64,000 bases of DNA from Peptoclostridium acidaminophilum DSM 3953 (lineage in GTDB: Bacteria; Bacillota; Clostridia; Peptostreptococcales; Peptostreptococcaceae): assembly GCF_000597865.1 (NCBI RefSeq), contig NZ_CP007453.1, positions 744,001 to 808,000 on the forward strand, written 5' to 3'. Position numbers and translations under genes: made by a program. The notes beneath the pieces were generated by a model, which was not told the DNA's origin, ran no database searches, and saw nothing but the letters and a program-made list of their open reading frames with translations. Below, piece after piece: positions 26,607 through 34,766 of this stretch; the stretch's first letter is position 1, and each line of letters starts with the position of its first letter.

Positions 26607-28619
26607 CTACTCCCCTCTAAACGGCAGGTCTACTTTAAAGCAGGTTCCTTTTCCCAATTCACTTGAAACTCTTATTTTCCCGCCGTGTTTTTGTATTTCG
26701 TTATACACAATATAAAGTCCCAGCCCTGTGCCTTTCCCTACTGGCTTTGTTGTAAAAAACGGATTGAATATGCTGCCTAAATCTTCCTGGCTGATTCCTT
26801 CACCGTTGTCACAAAAGATGATTGAAATCCCCTCATCCCCTTTCCCGCATGCAATTTTAATAATTCCACCCTGCGGCATAGCGTCAATGGCATTAGCAAT
26901 CAAGTTTATGAAAATATGCTTCATTGACTCTTCATTTGCAAAAAATGAAATGTCATCAGGACATGAAACGTCAATATTTATTTTTCTTTTCTCAATAATA
27001 TTGTTTTCCAATGCAACTATGTTATTAATAAGTGCCTTGATGTTGACTTTTTCATACTCATTAGCGGAAATTCTTGAAAAATTAAGCAAATTGTCAATTA
27101 TATTGCTCGACCTTTGAACGGAAGATTCTATTACTTCCACGGCCCTTTTCATTTTATGCTCATCATTCATGTTGTTTTTTATTATATAGCAATAATTTCT
27201 GATAAGCCCCAGCGGATTTCTTATCTCATGAGCCACACCCGCGGCTAGCTGGCCAGTTGCCGCCATTTTGCTTTCGTGGAGGATTTGCTGCTCCCTTATC
27301 ATGAAATCCGTTATGTCTTTTATCATTACCAAAACGGCTGCCACATTTTTTTTCTTGTCCTCCAGCGGAAAAGTGCTCATTTGAAACATTTTGGATTCAC
27401 ATCTGAATTCCTGTTGACCCTGCTCGCACCTGTCGAATGTGTTCTCTATCATATCTTCAAAACCAGGGCCGTGGAGTATGTGTTGGAAATCCAGGCTGCT
27501 TTGCCCTATTATGTCATTTTTGTCGAGATTCAAAAGGCTGCAGAATGCTTTATTTACATTTATAATCTTATTCCGCCTGTCCACAACTGCCATAAGGTGT
27601 GTCAGGCCATCAAACGTTGTTTGAAGCGTTGTATTGCTTTCGTAAAGCTCATGGGTTCTCTTTTCAACCTCCCTTTTCAACATGTTGCTCCATGAAAAGG
27701 AAATGTATATTATGAGGCATGTCAGGCTTATAAAAACAAGTGCAACAAGGGCTATCATTTGAGAGGTTTCTTCTTTATCGTAATTTGCTGACGCTCCAAA
27801 CCATTTTTCATTTATCTTTTCTAGTGTCTTCTTTTTTTTCATATTGTGAATTCCCTTATTAAGTATGGACAGCAGTTCCTTTTCTCCCTTTTTAACTGCC
27901 AGAACAGCTTCTTCTTCGATGAAGGGCTTATCTAGGACTTCATAATCCCTACTCGTATCCATAGCCTCGATCAAATGCATTATTACAGCCTCTTCCCCCA
28001 CTACTGCATCTACTTTCCCCTGTTCAAGAAGCTTTATGGCATTCCTGGAGTCTTTAGTAAAGACATAATTAATAGACTCTACCTTTGAATTCAAAAATTC
28101 TATGGCATAGTCTCCCTTTGCAACCCCCACTGTCTTGTTTTCCAGAGCAGTGTAATTGCTAATGCGCCCTTTGTCCTTTGGAAATGCTATGGTCTCCCTT
28201 AACGTATACATTGGATCAGAAAAATCGAATACCTTTGCCCTTTCTTTAGACGGTATCAAATCTATGAAATCGCTTTCTCCGGCGGCCAGCTTTTCCAACG
28301 ACTGGCTCCACCATGCAGTTGATTCTATGGATATAACCTGCCCGACCTCGATTGAGAGCGCACTTATATAGTCGACTATAAGTCCCTGGAATTGGCCGTC
28401 CGCTTCATCTATATACCTGTGAGGAGGTGAGGTTTGATCAGATATGTATCTTATTTTTCCATGACGTTTAAGCCATTCATGCTCCTCATTAGTTAGTTTG
28501 CTTGGCTTTGCAAAATATTCAACTATATTCATATCATATGCCATGTTTAAATAGATATTTAAATACAAAACACCTAGCACCGTCGCTGCAATTACAGCAT
28601 TCATTATCCTTTTCTTCAT
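26607..28619 (-). CDS. Sensor histidine kinase with amino-acid-type solute-binding domain
   Basis: 670 residues. N-terminal membrane helix (about 7-28), periplasmic family-3 solute-binding domain (about 40-280), second helix (about 288-312), PAS domain (about 325-440), dimerisation/phosphoacceptor helix with His in AAGVAHEIRNPLGLIRNY, and an ATPase domain with NLIANAIDAMPQ, DNGEGIS and GKGTGLGLYIV. The binding domain suggests direct sensing of creatine, sarcosine or a related amino acid (inference). AGGA lies 7 bases before the ATG. It forms an operon with the sigma-54 activator. Confidence 0.95.
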   Translation of the reverse strand: MKKRIMNAVIAATVLGVLYLNIYLNMAYDMNIVEYFAKPSKLTNEEHEWLKRHGKIRYISDQTSPPHRYIDEADGQFQGLIVDYISALSIEVGQVISIESTAWWSQSLEKLAAGESDFIDLIPSKERAKVFDFSDPMYTLRETIAFPKDKGRISNYTALENKTVGVAKGDYAIEFLNSKVESINYVFTKDSRNAIKLLEQGKVDAVVGEEAVIMHLIEAMDTSRDYEVLDKPFIEEEAVLAVKKGEKELLSILNKGIHNMKKKKTLEKINEKWFGASANYDKEETSQMIALVALVFISLTCLIIYISFSWSNMLKREVEKRTHELYESNTTLQTTFDGLTHLMAVVDRRNKIINVNKAFCSLLNLDKNDIIGQSSLDFQHILHGPGFEDMIENTFDRCEQGQQEFRCESKMFQMSTFPLEDKKKNVAAVLVMIKDITDFMIREQQILHESKMAATGQLAAGVAHEIRNPLGLIRNYCYIIKNNMNDEHKMKRAVEVIESSVQRSSNIIDNLLNFSRISANEYEKVNIKALINNIVALENNIIEKRKINIDVSCPDDISFFANEESMKHIFINLIANAIDAMPQGGIIKIACGKGDEGISIIFCDNGEGISQEDLGSIFNPFFTTKPVGKGTGLGLYIVYNEIQKHGGKIRVSSELGKGTCFKVDLPFRGE

Positions 28620-28846
28620 ATTGTGTCCTGCCCTTCAGTTATATCTACATGTGCTTTCTATTTTTAATATGACTTGAAAAAAATGCAAATAAGGCGTTTT
28701 GGCAGAATTCTCCATTTAACCCGGCAGGTGAAATAGGGAATTGAACCAAAACGCCACACGTATGAATCAATCGTCAGACAACTCATTTATACCACAATTA
28801 AAGTTTTCTAATCAAAATGTATTTGTCTTCGAATAAATCTATTGCA

Positions 28847-28870
28847 TGCAAAAAACGCCCAAAAGGGCGT
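28847..28870 (-). terminator. Terminator of the zinc-ribbon protein gene
   Basis: GACGCCC-TTTT-GGGCGT stem-loop on the minus strand followed by TTTTTTGC. The 28.62-28.93 kb spacer is otherwise without a recognisable gene. Confidence 0.85.
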
Positions 28871-28930
28871 CTTATTTCATTAATAACAAATGTTCAAATG
28901 CTCTACACAATTTTTCTCTGTCTACTTTTC

Positions 28931-29716
28931 CTACTGTTTGATGGCTTCAAACATGTACGTGGCTTTGCTGGCTCCATTCGCAAGGTTTGAATACTCCATG
29001 TCCACAATGCCGCTTAGCATTCCATCGGACTCCTGCATGGGTATTTTAACCTGCATAGGCATTGTAAATTCTGTATAGGGATCAATATAGTGCTCCAGCT
29101 GCTTTTCCAGGTCAAAGCAGAGCTTGTCACCCTCCAAGTATCCTGCGGCCTTTATCTCAACTCCACTGTAGAAATCGGCAGGATAGGCTTCTCCGTTTAT
29201 AGAAGCCTCCAGGGGCACTAGTTCCATTGTTAACTTGCCGTCAGCAAGCTTCACTATATTCATGTCGAATCTGGACTCGAACACGCTCGTGCCAGCCTCT
29301 CCATGCTCCTCATAGACCCAGTACTTGAGAATCCAAGTTCCCGCAAATCTGTCAGCTTCACTATTTTCATTCTCCGACCCGCTGCTTTCGGAAGGCGTGT
29401 TAGTTGCTGCACTTTCTCCCGGCTTAACTACAGGAGGCTGCTCTCTGAAAAACACCGCCCAAATCCCTGCCGCAGCTAGCAAAACAACAATCAAAGATAT
29501 GAAAACCGCCTTTCCAAATCCGCCCTTTTTAGGCTGTTCGCCAATCGTTTCCATGAATTCCCGCTCGCTTGCGGCATCGTCATAGTCCTGGAGCTCTGCA
29601 GGCGACTCTGGATCTTCCTTGAGAGGCGACAATCCCTCTATCCTGTTGCCGCAGCTCTCGCAGAACTTGCTGTCCGGTGACAGCGGGCTTCCGCACTGCA
29701 CGCAAAATTTGTTCAT
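28931..29716 (-). CDS. Zinc-ribbon membrane-anchored protein of unknown function
   Basis: About 261 residues. The N-terminus carries a zinc ribbon of the double CXXC kind (CVQCG ... CESCGN), then an acidic linker, one membrane helix (about 68-90), a Ser/Glu-rich linker and an extracellular beta-rich domain of about 140 residues. Such single-pass zinc-ribbon proteins are common in Firmicutes, with unknown roles in envelope or regulation. The start at 29716 has AGGAGG upstream; the frame opens six codons earlier. Likely in an operon with the coiled-coil genes, though a weak hairpin intervenes. Confidence 0.75.
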   Translation of the reverse strand: MNKFCVQCGSPLSPDSKFCESCGNRIEGLSPLKEDPESPAELQDYDDAASEREFMETIGEQPKKGGFGKAVFISLIVVLLAAAGIWAVFFREQPPVVKPGESAATNTPSESSGSENENSEADRFAGTWILKYWVYEEHGEAGTSVFESRFDMNIVKLADGKLTMELVPLEASINGEAYPADFYSGVEIKAAGYLEGDKLCFDLEKQLEHYIDPYTEFTMPMQVKIPMQESDGMLSGIVDMEYSNLANGASKATYMFEAIKQ

Positions 29717-29754
29717 AATATTATCCTCCTTCAAATAGTTTTTTATACATTATA

Positions 29755-29779
29755 CAAAAAAGCGCCCACAAGGAGCGCT
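29755..29779 (-). terminator. Weak hairpin after the repeat-containing coiled-coil gene
   Basis: AGCGC/GCGCT arms (29761-29765 with 29775-29779) followed on the minus strand by TTTTTTGTA. Confidence 0.55.
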
Positions 29780-29831
29780 GTATTTAATAAAAAAAACAAA
29801 TACTCAAGCTATATAATAATTTTTTTGCAGT

Positions 29832-30224
29832 TTACTTTATTATTTTGAGATAATCCTTGATTTCAAAAACGTCTTCGTCAGTTTTATTAAGCTTGTACTT
29901 AATGAACCTGACTTCTTTTTCGACGTTGAGAATACTATCCTTTATGTCTATATGCTGCTCAGCATTCCTCGCCTCAAGCTCTTCGATTTTTTCGACCAAT
30001 CGGCTCTCAAGCTTATCTAGCTTGCTATCTATTCGACTCTCCAATGCATCCAGCTTGCCATCTATTCGACTTTCCAATGCATCCAGCTTGCTATCTATTC
30101 GACTCTCCAATGCATCCAGCTTGCTGTCTATTCTGTTTTCAAGCGCGTTAAACTTCTTATCCATGCTGTTTCCAAATTCAGCAAACATAACATTTATAGC
30201 CTGCAGCAATTCCTTATTATCCAT
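29832..30224 (-). CDS. Coiled-coil protein with 11-residue tandem repeats
   Basis: About 130 residues, entirely helical by composition. Between residues about 20 and 85 an 11-residue unit (LDALESRIDSK) recurs four or five times with small changes, a hendecad-type coiled coil. The end is basic-acidic helical (IKDSILNVEKEVRFIKYKL). No catalytic motif and no membrane segment. Resembles short DUF-type proteins placed beside phage or surface genes. The start at 30224 follows GGGAGG. Function unknown. Confidence 0.7.
   Translation of the reverse strand: MDNKELLQAINVMFAEFGNSMDKKFNALENRIDSKLDALESRIDSKLDALESRIDGKLDALESRIDSKLDKLESRLVEKIEELEARNAEQHIDIKDSILNVEKEVRFIKYKLNKTDEDVFEIKDYLKIIK
30021..30119. 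repeat. Three near-identical 33-bp tandem repeats within the coiled-coil gene
   Basis: Unit begins CTTGCTATCTATTCGACTCT; copies at 30021, 30054 and 30087 differ at one or two bases, and a diverged fourth follows at 30120. In-frame with the 11-residue protein repeat, so copy number can change by recombination without frameshift. Confidence 0.95.
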
Positions 30225-30311
30225 GTCATCGCCTCCCGCCATTACATAGTACATAAATTATAACATAAATGCTTGTTAAGTGCCCTAATCAAATATTTCT
30301 AAGCATCTACA

Positions 30312-30812
30312 TTATTCCAGCGCAGGCTCTGGCTGACTTGAAGTCACTTGCTTCCCCTTCCGCCAGCGGTAGAAGGTCATTATTATCACGCCGAAAGCAA
30401 AGCATATGGCAATTAGGCCGACGAAGAAGCCGAACCCGAATATCATGATTTTGCTTAAGAGAATCAACACAAGAAGCGTAGCGGCGAATGCGAGAAACTG
30501 ATATCCCCTGCCATTCCAGTTGAGACGTTCTGCAAGCAAGCGGCCTATCGCGTCACTGGCTATGACCTTCGCCAGTATCAGCACTACAAAATACGCCGAC
30601 ATCAGTATGAATGAAAGCGGCATTCCTATTACCGTAATCATAAGCAGGAACGCTGCAACAGGCACTGCTATTACAGCCAGGAAGCCCACTCCAATGCTGA
30701 CCCAAGGAGCCTCCCTTCCGGTGCTGCTAAGACGAGAAAGCATATTAGGGAATAGCAAATACGCAGCCCCCCAAAGCACCAATCCGGCCAAAAAACTGGC
30801 CAGCGGCTCCAA
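30312..30812 (-). CDS. C-terminal membrane part of a bactofilin-like protein (separated by frameshift)
   Basis: About 166 residues with three or four membrane helices (LASFLAGLVLWGAAYLLF; FLAVIAVPVAAFLLMITVIG; FLAFAATLLVLILLSKIM) and a basic tail. It overlaps the preceding frame by 68 bases. The best start is only a TTG at 30812 with no clear ribosome site, so it is more likely the displaced second half of the gene beginning at 31494. Homologous proteins in Firmicutes join a beta-helical polymer-forming part to such a membrane domain (from memory). The two frames join at the six-T run at about 30790-30795. Confidence 0.65.
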   Translation of the reverse strand: MEPLASFLAGLVLWGAAYLLFPNMLSRLSSTGREAPWVSIGVGFLAVIAVPVAAFLLMITVIGMPLSFILMSAYFVVLILAKVIASDAIGRLLAERLNWNGRGYQFLAFAATLLVLILLSKIMIFGFGFFVGLIAICFAFGVIIMTFYRWRKGKQVTSSQPEPALE

Positions 30813-31494
30813 ACCAGCTGAAATACTTGGTCTTCATCTCCGGCACCGGGCTAGGCTTAGGAGTCAGCTGCCTTACTTCCCCGGTTTTTGCATCAGGAGA
30901 AATCTGAGCCTTGTTTTTAGATGTATAGGTGACCTTGCCGCCAATTGTTCCCGAAGGCCCTACCACAAGATTTTGAACGTCCCAGATAGTTACATCACCC
31001 TCTATAGGCGCATTCAGATACATCTGGTTAGCAGCGCCCATTGCCTCTCCAGCAACAGGACCGAGAATTTCAACTGTATTGCCAAAAATAACCACATCTC
31101 GCCCTATCTCCGCCTTTTCCTTTAGATACATCGTGTTGCCGGCTCCAGTGACGCTTCCCTCCACCGGCCCGTACAGATTAAGAGTGTTACACGCCACGCG
31201 GACATCACCCTTGATACTTCCGTTAATGCTCGCTGTATTGACGGCTGCAATGACATCTCCCGTGACCGAACCGTTTATTACTACCGACTGCCCGGCCGCG
31301 AATACGTCCCCGTTCACATTGGCATCAACAGTTATGTTGTTTCCCGTCACAAACAGCGGCCCTTTGATCTCGCCGGCAGGCACATATACCGAGTCTCCGT
31401 TCCTGATCTCTAGAGCCGATACTATCCAGACCGGAATTAGACACATTATCAGGGCTGCTACAAATGCATAGCGCCCCCATTTTTTTCTACGCAT
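30745..31494 (-). CDS. Bactofilin-like polymer-forming protein, N-terminal part
   Basis: About 249 residues. A membrane helix (about 7-29) precedes a right-handed beta-helix-like region with repeated short units (VNGDVFAAGQSVVINGSVTGD; INGSIKGDVRVAC), typical of the polymer-forming cytoskeletal/bactofilin-type domain. Start at 31494 follows AAAGGAGGG. The frame ends abnormally in FAIP inside what should be the membrane domain, because a T6 run shifts it by one base relative to the downstream frame. Likely a single gene of about 395 residues that is frameshifted or miscalled. Confidence 0.8.
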   Translation of the reverse strand: MRRKKWGRYAFVAALIMCLIPVWIVSALEIRNGDSVYVPAGEIKGPLFVTGNNITVDANVNGDVFAAGQSVVINGSVTGDVIAAVNTASINGSIKGDVRVACNTLNLYGPVEGSVTGAGNTMYLKEKAEIGRDVVIFGNTVEILGPVAGEAMGAANQMYLNAPIEGDVTIWDVQNLVVGPSGTIGGKVTYTSKNKAQISPDAKTGEVRQLTPKPSPVPEMKTKYFSWFGAAGQFFGRIGALGGCVFAIP

Positions 31495-31603
31495 AAAAAT
31501 CCCTCCTTTACGTTTTTGGATATTTCTCTGTTTATCGATTTTCACAAATTTGTATAGCTATTAATATAGTTCCCTTTTAGCCTGTTTATATAACTATGTT
31601 AAC

Positions 31604-31644
31604 AACAAAAAATTCTCCTTCAGAAATGTATTCCAGGAGAATTT
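31604..31644 (-). terminator. Terminator of the DUF2087-type regulator gene
   Basis: 10-bp stem AAATTCTCCT/AGGAGAATTT (31610-31619 with 31635-31644), followed by TTTTTGTTG on the minus strand. Confidence 0.8.
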
Positions 31645-31674
31645 TCTTGTCAATTCAAGTTAAAAAAAGCCTTA

Positions 31675-32436
31675 TTACTGTTCCCTCATCCAGTACCTGC
31701 TGCCGTCCGCACTCCTGTCCATGAAGCCGTAGTCCACGAGGTACCTTCTTATCATGACATAATCGTGGTATATCTTCTCGAGTATGCCGTTTACATCCTT
31801 TTCCGAATACTCAGTACCCTGCTTGAATCTGGTTGCAATCTCGGTTAATATAATAACCTTTCTTTTTTCCTTGCCTGGGAAGTTTATGAGCATTCCGCTG
31901 CCGTCGAAATACTTCGTGAGGACTTCTTTTCTTTCCTTTTCAGTTATGCCGAACTTCTCATCGAGCACAGAAGATCCCCTATGGACTGTAAGCGGCTCCT
32001 CCGGAGCTCCATGCACGCTTCTTGACGCAAGCAGCTCCATTATCGAAAGAAAGACCTTAGCCTGCTTTTCCCTCTCTCTTAGCTTGAACCTGTAGTTCCT
32101 CACTGTTGATTCGGTGAGCGTCAGGCTTCTGGCAGTTTCACGATCGCTCATTCCCTTGAAAAAACACTCAAGCACCTGTGTCTGGCTTTCCGTAAGCCCT
32201 GTATACTTCTTATCCAGGCTCATAAGGTAGTTGAACATCCCTTCATGGTCAACTTGTATGTGAAGCTGGATCCGCTTCTCGGGAGTGACGAATTTTTCGC
32301 CTATTTGATATATAAGACCCTCTTCAAACATTTCTCCGCACACAAGGCACACATACGCTTCTTTTTCCTTGTCATGCACATAACCTCGCTTCATGTCATC
32401 TATGGATGAATTCCAAAACAAAAGATTTATATCCAT
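31675..32436 (-). CDS. LuxR-type HTH regulator with DUF2087 domain and Cys/His cluster
   Basis: About 253 residues. The N-terminus contains CLVCGEMFEEG and later HIQVDH, a Cys2His2-like arrangement that could bind zinc. A central LuxR/GerE-type helix-turn-helix follows (LTESQTQVLECFFKGMSDRETARSLTLTESTVRNYRFKL). The C-terminal region (FGITEKERKEVLTKYFDGSGMLINFPGKEKRKVIILTEIATRF) matches the DUF2087 family. It is probably a transcription factor of unknown targets. Start at 32436 is fixed by AGGAGG six bases upstream. It lies in a minus-strand series with the coiled-coil gene but has its own terminator. Confidence 0.82.
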   Translation of the reverse strand: MDINLLFWNSSIDDMKRGYVHDKEKEAYVCLVCGEMFEEGLIYQIGEKFVTPEKRIQLHIQVDHEGMFNYLMSLDKKYTGLTESQTQVLECFFKGMSDRETARSLTLTESTVRNYRFKLREREKQAKVFLSIMELLASRSVHGAPEEPLTVHRGSSVLDEKFGITEKERKEVLTKYFDGSGMLINFPGKEKRKVIILTEIATRFKQGTEYSEKDVNGILEKIYHDYVMIRRYLVDYGFMDRSADGSRYWMREQ

Positions 32437-32551
32437 AAAATCACCTCCTGAATTCAGAATATCACTTTCGGTTGATTTTGTAAACATTTTTATTTTATGT
32501 TTTTACTATTATAGACGTTTTGTGTTTTAGTTTGTTTTTGTGTGAATTACG

Positions 32552-32597
32552 CTAAAAAAATGCAGACCGGAGACACCTTTATCTCCAACCTGCATTT
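32552..32597 (-). terminator. Terminator of the short coiled-coil gene
   Basis: Long stem AAATGCAG..GGAGA / TCTCC..CTGCATTT, ending TTTTTTTAGC on the minus strand. Confidence 0.85.
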
Positions 32598-32628
32598 GTG
32601 TAATATATTCTTACAAATTATGTCTTTT

Positions 32629-32964
32629 CTATTTCAAATATCTCAATCTTTCAATATCCTCAGCCGTTCTGACAGTCAAATGTTCCACCAAATTTATAGC
32701 CTCTCCAATTTCCGTTATATTCACCCTTATTGACGCCATCTCATTAGTGATTTTTTTAATTTCATCAGAAACATTTTCATTTTCCACATTTAAAACAGGC
32801 TTATCTTCAATCATCTTAAAAATACGATCATATTCGGCATGAGTTTTCTCGATGTTTTCTATGGTATTTAACAAAGGTGCCAGTTTCTCATCAAGTTTCT
32901 CGTCCAGTTTTTTATCCAATATTTTAAATATTTCGCTTACCATCTTCATGATTTCATTTTCCAT
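32629..32964 (-). CDS. Short coiled-coil protein of unknown function
   Basis: 111 residues, helical throughout, starting MENEIMKMVSEIFKILDKKLDEKLDEKL and ending with a long Leu/Ile heptad. It has the same style (N-terminal short helix, K-L-D repeats) as the product at 29832-30224, suggesting a small paralogous family. No membrane segment or catalytic motif. AGGAGGAAA precedes the ATG. Downstream of PolX; function unknown. Confidence 0.7.
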   Translation of the reverse strand: MENEIMKMVSEIFKILDKKLDEKLDEKLAPLLNTIENIEKTHAEYDRIFKMIEDKPVLNVENENVSDEIKKITNEMASIRVNITEIGEAINLVEHLTVRTAEDIERLRYLK

Positions 32965-33003
32965 ACAGTTTCCTCCTTCTTTGTCTTAACACATGTTGTT
33001 TTT

Positions 33004-34740
33004 TTATCTCTTTTTTGCATTTATTAGCTTCATAAGGTCTTCAAGCGTCATCGTATTGATCACGTCATCCGCCTCAAGCCAGCCCCTCCTGGCTTGCTTT
33101 ATCCCAAGCCTCATAAGATTCAGCTCGCTAGTGATGTGGGCGTCCGTCGACAAGGCCACCATGACTCCCAGCTCCTTTGCCATCCTGCAGTGGATTTCAT
33201 TGAGGTCAAGCCTGTCCGGCTGCATATTGAGCTCCATAACGCACCCACATTCTCTCGCAGCCTTCATGAGCCGCTCCATGTCAAGCTCGTACGGCTCGCG
33301 GTGGTCAATAAGCCTGCCTGTCGGGTGCGCCAGTATGGTGAAGTACGGATTGTCAATGGCACTTATTATCCTGTCTGTCTGCTTGGCTTTTGAAAGGTTG
33401 AACTTGTGGTGGACTGCGCATACTACCAGGTCAAGCCTGCTAAGAATGCTGTCCGGAAGATCGAGTGTCCCATCCTCAAGTATGTCCACCTCTATACTCT
33501 TTAGCACCCTTATTCCCTCGAGGCGCTCGTTGAGGAGGTCTATCTGCTCTAGCTGTTCCTCAAGCCTCTTGGGCGTTAGGCCCCTTGCTATCCTCAATCT
33601 TCTGGAATGGTCAGTTATGGCTATATATTCATAGCCCCGCTCCCTTGCTGCCAGTGCCATTTCCTCTATCGTGGCTCTTCCGTCTGAAGCCTTTGAATGC
33701 ATGTGCAGGTCTCCCTTTATATCCTCAAGGCTTATAAGCTTCGGTAGCTTGCCCTTTTGCGCAGCCTCAATCTCCCCCGTGTTCTCCCTAAGCTCGGGAG
33801 GTATGAACTGCAAGTCCAGAAGAGAAAACACATCCTCCTCATTCTCACCCCCGATTCTTTCATCTCCCCTGAATATACCGTATTCGCTTATCTTGAGGCC
33901 CTTCCTTATAGCAAGCTGCCTCATGGCCACATTGTGCTCCTTTGAGCCTGTAAAATGATGGAGCGCCGATCCGGAGGATATCTCCGGAACAGCCCTCAAA
34001 TCCACCTGCAATCCGAGCCTCAGAACAGCACTCGAGAGCGTATCTCCCTTTTCGAGCACCTGTTCGACATCCTCATACCCTGCGAATCTATCCATTACGT
34101 CCGAATCCCCGTCATGCACAACGAGTATATCTATGTCTCCCACAGTCTCTCTGCCTCTTCGAAAGCTACCGGCTATCTCGACCGATTTAACTCCTTTGCT
34201 TTTTTTGAGGTGGTCAATAAGAGGCATTACTATGCTCTCGGCTGTAGAGATCTTTATTCTTGGCTTTGCGCCTTTCTTGAGGTCCATGGCTTCAATCTCT
34301 TCGATTATCATCCTTTCAGTCTTTACATCAAAACCCCTTATCTGGCTGACCCTACCTTCCCTGGCCGCCTCCTCAAGTTCGCTGAGATTTTTTATGCCAA
34401 GCTTCTCGTAAAGCTCCCTCACCTTTACAAAGCCTATCCCTCTTAGCTTGAGTATCTCGAGCAGCCCTTCGGGAAACCTCTCCTTTATTTCCTCGAACTG
34501 ATGCAGCCTGCCTGCGCCTGCAATCTCGACGAGCTTTTGCGAAAGCTCCTTGCCTATGCCGGGAAGCTGCGTAAGATCCTCTCCTAGCTCTACCATTTCT
34601 GATATGCTTCGAGGAAGGCTTGCAATGCTGTAGGATGCGTTCCTGTAAGCCCTTATCTTGTACCGGTTGGCCCCCTCAAGCTCAAGCATGTCGGCATAGT
34701 CACTGAGCAGCTTTGAAATATATGCGTTGTTTACAGCCAT
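33004..34740 (-). CDS. polX: DNA polymerase/exonuclease PolX
   Basis: 578 residues, the usual length. Order: helix-hairpin-helix region (PGIGKELSQKLVEIAGAG; RGIGFVKVRELYEKLG), family X nucleotidyltransferase domain with GSFRRGRETVGDIDILV (metal-binding Asp pair), then a PHP domain beginning DLHMHSKASDGRATIEEM and including AITDHSR, HPTGR and VALSTDAH. PolX fills gaps in base-excision repair and has 3'-5' exonuclease activity through PHP. The start at 34740 follows GGAGGTGAGGCA. It shares a strand with the dioxygenase gene 26 bases upstream. Confidence 0.96.
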   Translation of the reverse strand: MAVNNAYISKLLSDYADMLELEGANRYKIRAYRNASYSIASLPRSISEMVELGEDLTQLPGIGKELSQKLVEIAGAGRLHQFEEIKERFPEGLLEILKLRGIGFVKVRELYEKLGIKNLSELEEAAREGRVSQIRGFDVKTERMIIEEIEAMDLKKGAKPRIKISTAESIVMPLIDHLKKSKGVKSVEIAGSFRRGRETVGDIDILVVHDGDSDVMDRFAGYEDVEQVLEKGDTLSSAVLRLGLQVDLRAVPEISSGSALHHFTGSKEHNVAMRQLAIRKGLKISEYGIFRGDERIGGENEEDVFSLLDLQFIPPELRENTGEIEAAQKGKLPKLISLEDIKGDLHMHSKASDGRATIEEMALAARERGYEYIAITDHSRRLRIARGLTPKRLEEQLEQIDLLNERLEGIRVLKSIEVDILEDGTLDLPDSILSRLDLVVCAVHHKFNLSKAKQTDRIISAIDNPYFTILAHPTGRLIDHREPYELDMERLMKAARECGCVMELNMQPDRLDLNEIHCRMAKELGVMVALSTDAHITSELNLMRLGIKQARRGWLEADDVINTMTLEDLMKLINAKKR

Positions 34741-34766
34741 TGCCTCACCTCCACATGTCATAGCTG

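Noticed and set aside
30021-30119. CRISPR-like repeat array
   Set aside because: Repeats are contiguous without spacers, in frame within a coiled-coil gene, and no cas genes are present.
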